Part shown: one piece after another, positions 5,886 to 8,664 of the stretch
Numbering within the stretch: the stretch's first letter is position 1
Layout: each line of letters opens with the position of its first letter
DNA from: Fidelibacterota bacterium TCS52
GTDB lineage: Bacteria; Fidelibacterota; Fidelibacteria; Fidelibacterales; Fidelibacteraceae
DNA: 8,664 nucleotides
Reading direction: 5' to 3'
NCBI GenBank assembly: GCA_001577215.1
Contig: LSCC01000045.1
Span: forward strand, 1 to 8,664
Translations under genes and position numbers: made by a program
Notes under the pieces: model-generated
What the model was told of the DNA's origin: nothing
Databases searched by the model: none
Seen by the model: only the letters and a program-made list of their open reading frames with translations

Positions 5886-6043
5886 ATTTTCTCCTTTTAT
5901 TTTTATTTATTTACATCGTTTAATATAATAATTAATTTAGCAAATAACAAAATCTAACAATAACTAACTTATTTTTTGTTTGTTGTCATCTAACATTTTC
6001 TATATGTTCGCTCTTGTTAGTTTATGTTCGTCGCTAAAACAGT
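5886..6043. other. Gap between pfp and aldolase genes with short repeated words
   Basis: Besides the aldolase ribosome site and promoter candidate, this 158-base gap contains ATCTAACA twice (5952-5959 and 5988-5995), TATGTTCG twice with a 20-base period (6003-6010 and 6023-6030), and the inverted pair CTAACA (5990-5995) and TGTTAG (6015-6020). No intrinsic terminator for pfp is evident, so some cotranscription into the aldolase gene is possible. Whether the repeats bind a regulator is unknown. Confidence 0.35.
5922..5950 (-). promoter_or_regulatory. Candidate promoter for the aldolase gene
   Basis: On the minus strand TTGTTA (5950-5945) and TATATT (5927-5922) are 17 bases apart and match sigma-70-type boxes at four and five of six positions. 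They lie about 40 bases before the start codon. The same -10 hexamer and spacing occur before the phosphofructokinase gene, which slightly strengthens both calls. Confidence 0.42.
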
Positions 6044-7693
6044 CTATCTTTCTAACTCTATTGTCCTCGTTCTTCTATCCACAATTTCATTCGGACCAAA
6101 ATACTGAATTGGTCCCGGATAAATATAACTATTTTCCAATTCCCATTTTGATCGATTTTCAACCAACTCTTTAAATGGTTTTCCATCCAATTCTACGAGT
6201 GCTTTTTCAATTACCGGTTTGTCTTTACCTTTTCGTGTCTCAATATTCATCATCGAAATAAGTGGAACTCCGCCAGGTAGCCATTTTGAATTTTCCTTTG
6301 ACAAATTTCTTATTGAAACCATATAAGCTGTAACTTTTGAAGCGATCAAAATCGTTGCAGAATATCCCAGTGAATAAGTATAATCTGCATCAAAATTTGT
6401 CGGTGCGGCACATCTGCCTTCGTAACCGAAAAAATGATTTCTTGTCGAAAATTTTCCATTATATTTTCCTGCTTTTTTGTATTCGCTCAACTTATTTCCA
6501 ACAAGTTCTATTAGTAATTTTTCAGTCTCAATCACCGATACTTGAACATTTCCGTGTGGATCTCTCTCCATTATCATTTGATATGCTATGTCTTTTGGTA
6601 AAATTTTGTAAGTATTTTTTAGTTCATCTTCTAATTTTGATAAAATAAATTTTCTCTTTTCTTCCAATTCATCTCTCTTTTCAAATTCAACTTTATTCTC
6701 TTCTAACAAATTATTTAAAGTTGCGATCATTTTTTTCATATCCGGAATAAATTCTATTAATCCTTCCGGAATTATTACAACTCCAAAATCTTTTCCTGCA
6801 TTAGATCGTTTTACAATAACATCCGCAATATATTCAACAACATCTTGCAGTGAATAGTTTTTCTTCTCAACTTCTTCTGAAATTATTATGATATTTGCAT
6901 GCGTCTGCAATCCACATTCCAGAGCAATATGAGAAGCCGACCGTCCCATCAATTTGATGAAATGATAATACTTTTTTGCAGAATTTGCATCTCTTTGAAT
7001 ATTTCCGACAAGTTCACTATAAACTTTTGTAGCAGTATCAAAACCAAATGAAGCTTCTATCATCTCATTTTTCAGATCACCGTCAATCGTTTTCGGTACA
7101 CCAATAACTTGCACACCTGAATTATTTTTTTTATAATATTCCGCTAAAATTCCGGCGTTTGTATTTGAATCATCACCACCAATTACGACTAATGCCGAAA
7201 TGTTAAACTTTTTTAAATTAACCAACACTTTTTCAAACTGATCTTCGGTTTCCAACTTAGTTCTTCCCGAGCCAATAATATCGAAACCGCCGGTATTTCT
7301 GAATTCATTTATTAATTCTTCTGACATTTCAATGTATTTGTTGTCAATTAATCCAGACGGTCCGCCGAGAAATCCAAATAATTTACTTTTACTGTTTAAT
7401 TCCTTGAGTGAATCAAAAAGTCCTGCAATTACATTGTGTCCACCGGGAGCTTGTCCACCGGATAATATCACAGCAACATTTATTGGTTCAATATCCTGTT
7501 TTTCTCCGGCTTCAAAATTTATCAATGGCAAACCAAAAGTATTTGGAAAAATGCTCCTTAACTCCTCGGTATCTGAAACCGAACTTGTTTTTTTTCCTTT
7601 AACTACTTTAACAGAATTTATGTTTTTTAATACACCCGGCAATTTCGGTTTATATTCATATCGTGCTTTTTGTAAATTTGATATGTTGTTCAT
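6044..7693 (-). CDS. pfp: Pyrophosphate--fructose 6-phosphate 1-phosphotransferase, long (beta-type) form
   Basis: This cytoplasmic enzyme phosphorylates fructose 6-phosphate reversibly with pyrophosphate instead of ATP, saving ATP in glycolysis and allowing reverse flux. The 549-residue length fits the long plant-beta/spirochaete-type clade rather than the 320-residue ATP enzymes. Motifs in order: LSGGQAPGGHN (77-87), GGDDSNTNA (172-180), PKTIDGDLKN (200-209), MGRSASHIALECG (249-261), IPEG (308-311) and GYEGRCAAPTNFD (423-435). D175 in GGDDS (ATP enzymes have GGDGS) and K201 in PKTIDGD (instead of TIDND) are the known markers of pyrophosphate use. D204 is the expected catalytic base. Residues 330-365 are a charged helical insertion typical of the long clade. 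ATG 7693 follows AAGGA with a six-base spacer. Its product is the substrate of the aldolase encoded downstream. Confidence 0.97.
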   Translation of the reverse strand: MNNISNLQKARYEYKPKLPGVLKNINSVKVVKGKKTSSVSDTEELRSIFPNTFGLPLINFEAGEKQDIEPINVAVILSGGQAPGGHNVIAGLFDSLKELNSKSKLFGFLGGPSGLIDNKYIEMSEELINEFRNTGGFDIIGSGRTKLETEDQFEKVLVNLKKFNISALVVIGGDDSNTNAGILAEYYKKNNSGVQVIGVPKTIDGDLKNEMIEASFGFDTATKVYSELVGNIQRDANSAKKYYHFIKLMGRSASHIALECGLQTHANIIIISEEVEKKNYSLQDVVEYIADVIVKRSNAGKDFGVVIIPEGLIEFIPDMKKMIATLNNLLEENKVEFEKRDELEEKRKFILSKLEDELKNTYKILPKDIAYQMIMERDPHGNVQVSVIETEKLLIELVGNKLSEYKKAGKYNGKFSTRNHFFGYEGRCAAPTNFDADYTYSLGYSATILIASKVTAYMVSIRNLSKENSKWLPGGVPLISMMNIETRKGKDKPVIEKALVELDGKPFKELVENRSKWELENSYIYPGPIQYFGPNEIVDRRTRTIELER

Positions 7694-7740
7694 TATTGTT
7701 CCTTATTATTTTTTATATATACTTAATTTAAACAGTGCAT

Positions 7741-7769
7741 AATATAAAAATAATTGTTGTGGTTTGCAA
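7741..7769 (-). promoter_or_regulatory. Candidate promoter for the PPi-phosphofructokinase gene
   Basis: Reading the minus strand, TTGCAA (7769-7764) and TATATT (7746-7741) are 17 bases apart and match consensus boxes at four and five of six positions. They lie in the 134-base gap after the methyltransferase gene, about 50 bases before the pfp start codon. No terminator is visible for the methyltransferase in this gap, so readthrough is also possible. Confidence 0.42.
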
Positions 7770-7827
7770 ATTATTTGTAGTGGATTTATCTTTAGTTTTT
7801 TTGATTATTAGATAAAATCGTATAAGT

Positions 7828-8589
7828 TTATTTTTCTGCAATGACCAACATTTCATAATCCTCTGTTGTTAATTTATCTTTTCTGCTAAAAGTTCCCAAT
7901 TTTGCACCGTAAATATCAACCTTCTTAAAATTTAATGACTTCAATAACCAAGTTATTTCCGAAGGCACATAATATCTTTCATTGCATTCAAATTCGACCT
8001 TTTTTTCATCGTCATCTATTAAACTAGCTTTGGTGTAATCGCGAAATGTCATCATATCGAACGAAATACCATCATAAATTGCATTACCATCTTTCGCTTC
8101 TTTTTCGAGAAAATCTTTAACAGAATGAAAAAGTGGAAACAATCCATTTAATGTTGTGAAAATCAATTTACCTTTTTCTTTTAGCGATCTTGAAGCACTT
8201 TGTAATATTTGAAAATTCATTTCATCAGTTTCCATTAATGGGAATGCACCTTCGCAAATCATCATTGCCAAATCAAATTCATTTCGAAATTTCAATTTTC
8301 TCGCATCCTGTTTTCGAAAATCTATTTTCACTTCCTCTTTTTTAGCTTTTTCTCTTGCTCTGCTCAACATTGTCTTTGAAAGATCAACACCGGTTACATT
8401 ATATCCGCGTTTTGATAATTCAATCGCATGTCGTCCTGTCCCACAACCAATATCTACAATATGCTTCTTTTTATCAAATTTAATCTCCTTCTCGATAAAA
8501 TCACATTCTCCGATCGTTCCTTGAGTAAAGACCTCTTTATCGTATTTTAATCCATAATTCTCAAATAATTTTTCATACCACTGTTTCAT
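7828..8589 (-). CDS. Class I SAM-dependent methyltransferase, substrate unknown
   Basis: This 253-residue protein is a Rossmann-fold methyltransferase of the broad UbiE/YcgJ-like group (COG2226-type). Motif I is VDIGCGTGRHAIEL (45-58), the glycine-rich SAM loop. D69 in VTGVDLS should bind the ribose hydroxyls of SAM, D95 in KQDARKL corresponds to the adenine-contact motif, and EFDLAMMICEGAFPLM (104-119) covers motif IV. KGKLIFTTLNG (139-149) follows as the later strand. The region 150-210, with an inserted helical part and FDMMTFRDYTK, is probably the substrate-binding cap, but it gives no clear clue to the substrate. ATG 8589 is supported by a near-perfect AAAGGAGGTG, with AGGAGG ending 12 bases before the start codon. 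This spacing is somewhat long. No in-frame alternative start lies nearer the site. There is no functional link to the glycolytic genes beyond shared orientation. Confidence 0.88.
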   Translation of the reverse strand: MKQWYEKLFENYGLKYDKEVFTQGTIGECDFIEKEIKFDKKKHIVDIGCGTGRHAIELSKRGYNVTGVDLSKTMLSRAREKAKKEEVKIDFRKQDARKLKFRNEFDLAMMICEGAFPLMETDEMNFQILQSASRSLKEKGKLIFTTLNGLFPLFHSVKDFLEKEAKDGNAIYDGISFDMMTFRDYTKASLIDDDEKKVEFECNERYYVPSEITWLLKSLNFKKVDIYGAKLGTFSRKDKLTTEDYEMLVIAEK

Positions 8590-8620
8590 TTTTGTTATTC
8601 ACCTCCTTTGTTTTAGTTCT

Positions 8621-8644
8621 CGCCAAGTCGCTAAGTCGCCAAGA
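8621..8644. repeat. Three tandem 8-base units, CGCYAAGW
   Basis: CGCCAAGT (8621-8628), CGCTAAGT (8629-8636) and CGCCAAGA (8637-8644) are contiguous octamers differing at one or two positions. They lie just upstream of the methyltransferase ribosome site on its leader side and are much richer in G+C than the flanks. The tract ends 20 bases before the window edge, so the full context is not visible. Confidence 0.6.
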
Positions 8645-8664
8645 AATTTATATTTTGTTTCATC

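Noticed and set aside
5990..6020. Inverted repeat CTAACA/TGTTAG as a terminator for pfp
   Set aside because: The stem has only six A/T-rich pairs with a 19-base loop, and no T-run follows on the minus strand.
6337..6648. A 103-codon plus-strand frame inside the phosphofructokinase gene
   Set aside because: The overlapped gene is certain on the other strand, and the translated product shows no domain.
7332..7742. A 136-codon plus-strand frame over the start of pfp
   Set aside because: It covers the conserved N-terminal motifs of pfp in antisense. Its length is explained by low stop frequency opposite an A/T-biased gene.

Overview
The window is AT-rich and compact, with long A/T-only stretches between genes and a standard genetic code. 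A class IIA fructose-bisphosphate aldolase, a long-type pyrophosphate-dependent phosphofructokinase and a probable lipoprotein hydrolase suggest a low-GC, probably Gram-negative and possibly fermentative bacterium. The FCB/Cloacimonadota-like or spirochaete-like range is plausible, but there is no rRNA or other marker gene, so this placement is only a guess.

Layout: bases 1-228 are an A/T-rich leader. Two overlapping plus-strand genes (229-1680 and 1673-2365) encode a complete polar amino acid ABC importer, in which the solute-binding protein and the permease are one fused polypeptide. A stem-loop and a short 8-base-period repeat (2380-2437) separate them from everything downstream, which is on the minus strand: a secreted, probably lipid-anchored alpha/beta hydrolase (2441-3205), a 561-bp non-coding region (3206-3766), an unrecognised polytopic membrane protein (3767-4702), class II aldolase (4806-5885), PPi-phosphofructokinase (6044-7693) and a SAM-dependent methyltransferase (7828-8589).

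The two glycolytic genes encode consecutive reactions: fructose 6-phosphate to fructose 1,6-bisphosphate using PPi, then cleavage to triose phosphates. Each has its own promoter-like sequence with a 17-base spacer and a TATATT -10 box, so they look like neighbouring units rather than one tight operon. A strong intrinsic terminator follows the aldolase gene.

The most unusual part is the non-coding region 3206-3766. It holds two inverted 26-base units with identical flanks (AGTTAACCC and GGG) and an identical TTTA loop. Their 5-bp stem cores differ completely, yet both are perfectly complementary. This is compensatory variation of a REP/BIME-like palindromic element. A degenerate third unit, another hairpin and a 10-base direct repeat lie around it. 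Separate short tracts with an 8-base period occur at three intergenic places. No transposase is encoded here, so any mobilising enzyme would have to be elsewhere. I saw no rRNA, tRNA, CRISPR array or complete insertion sequence.
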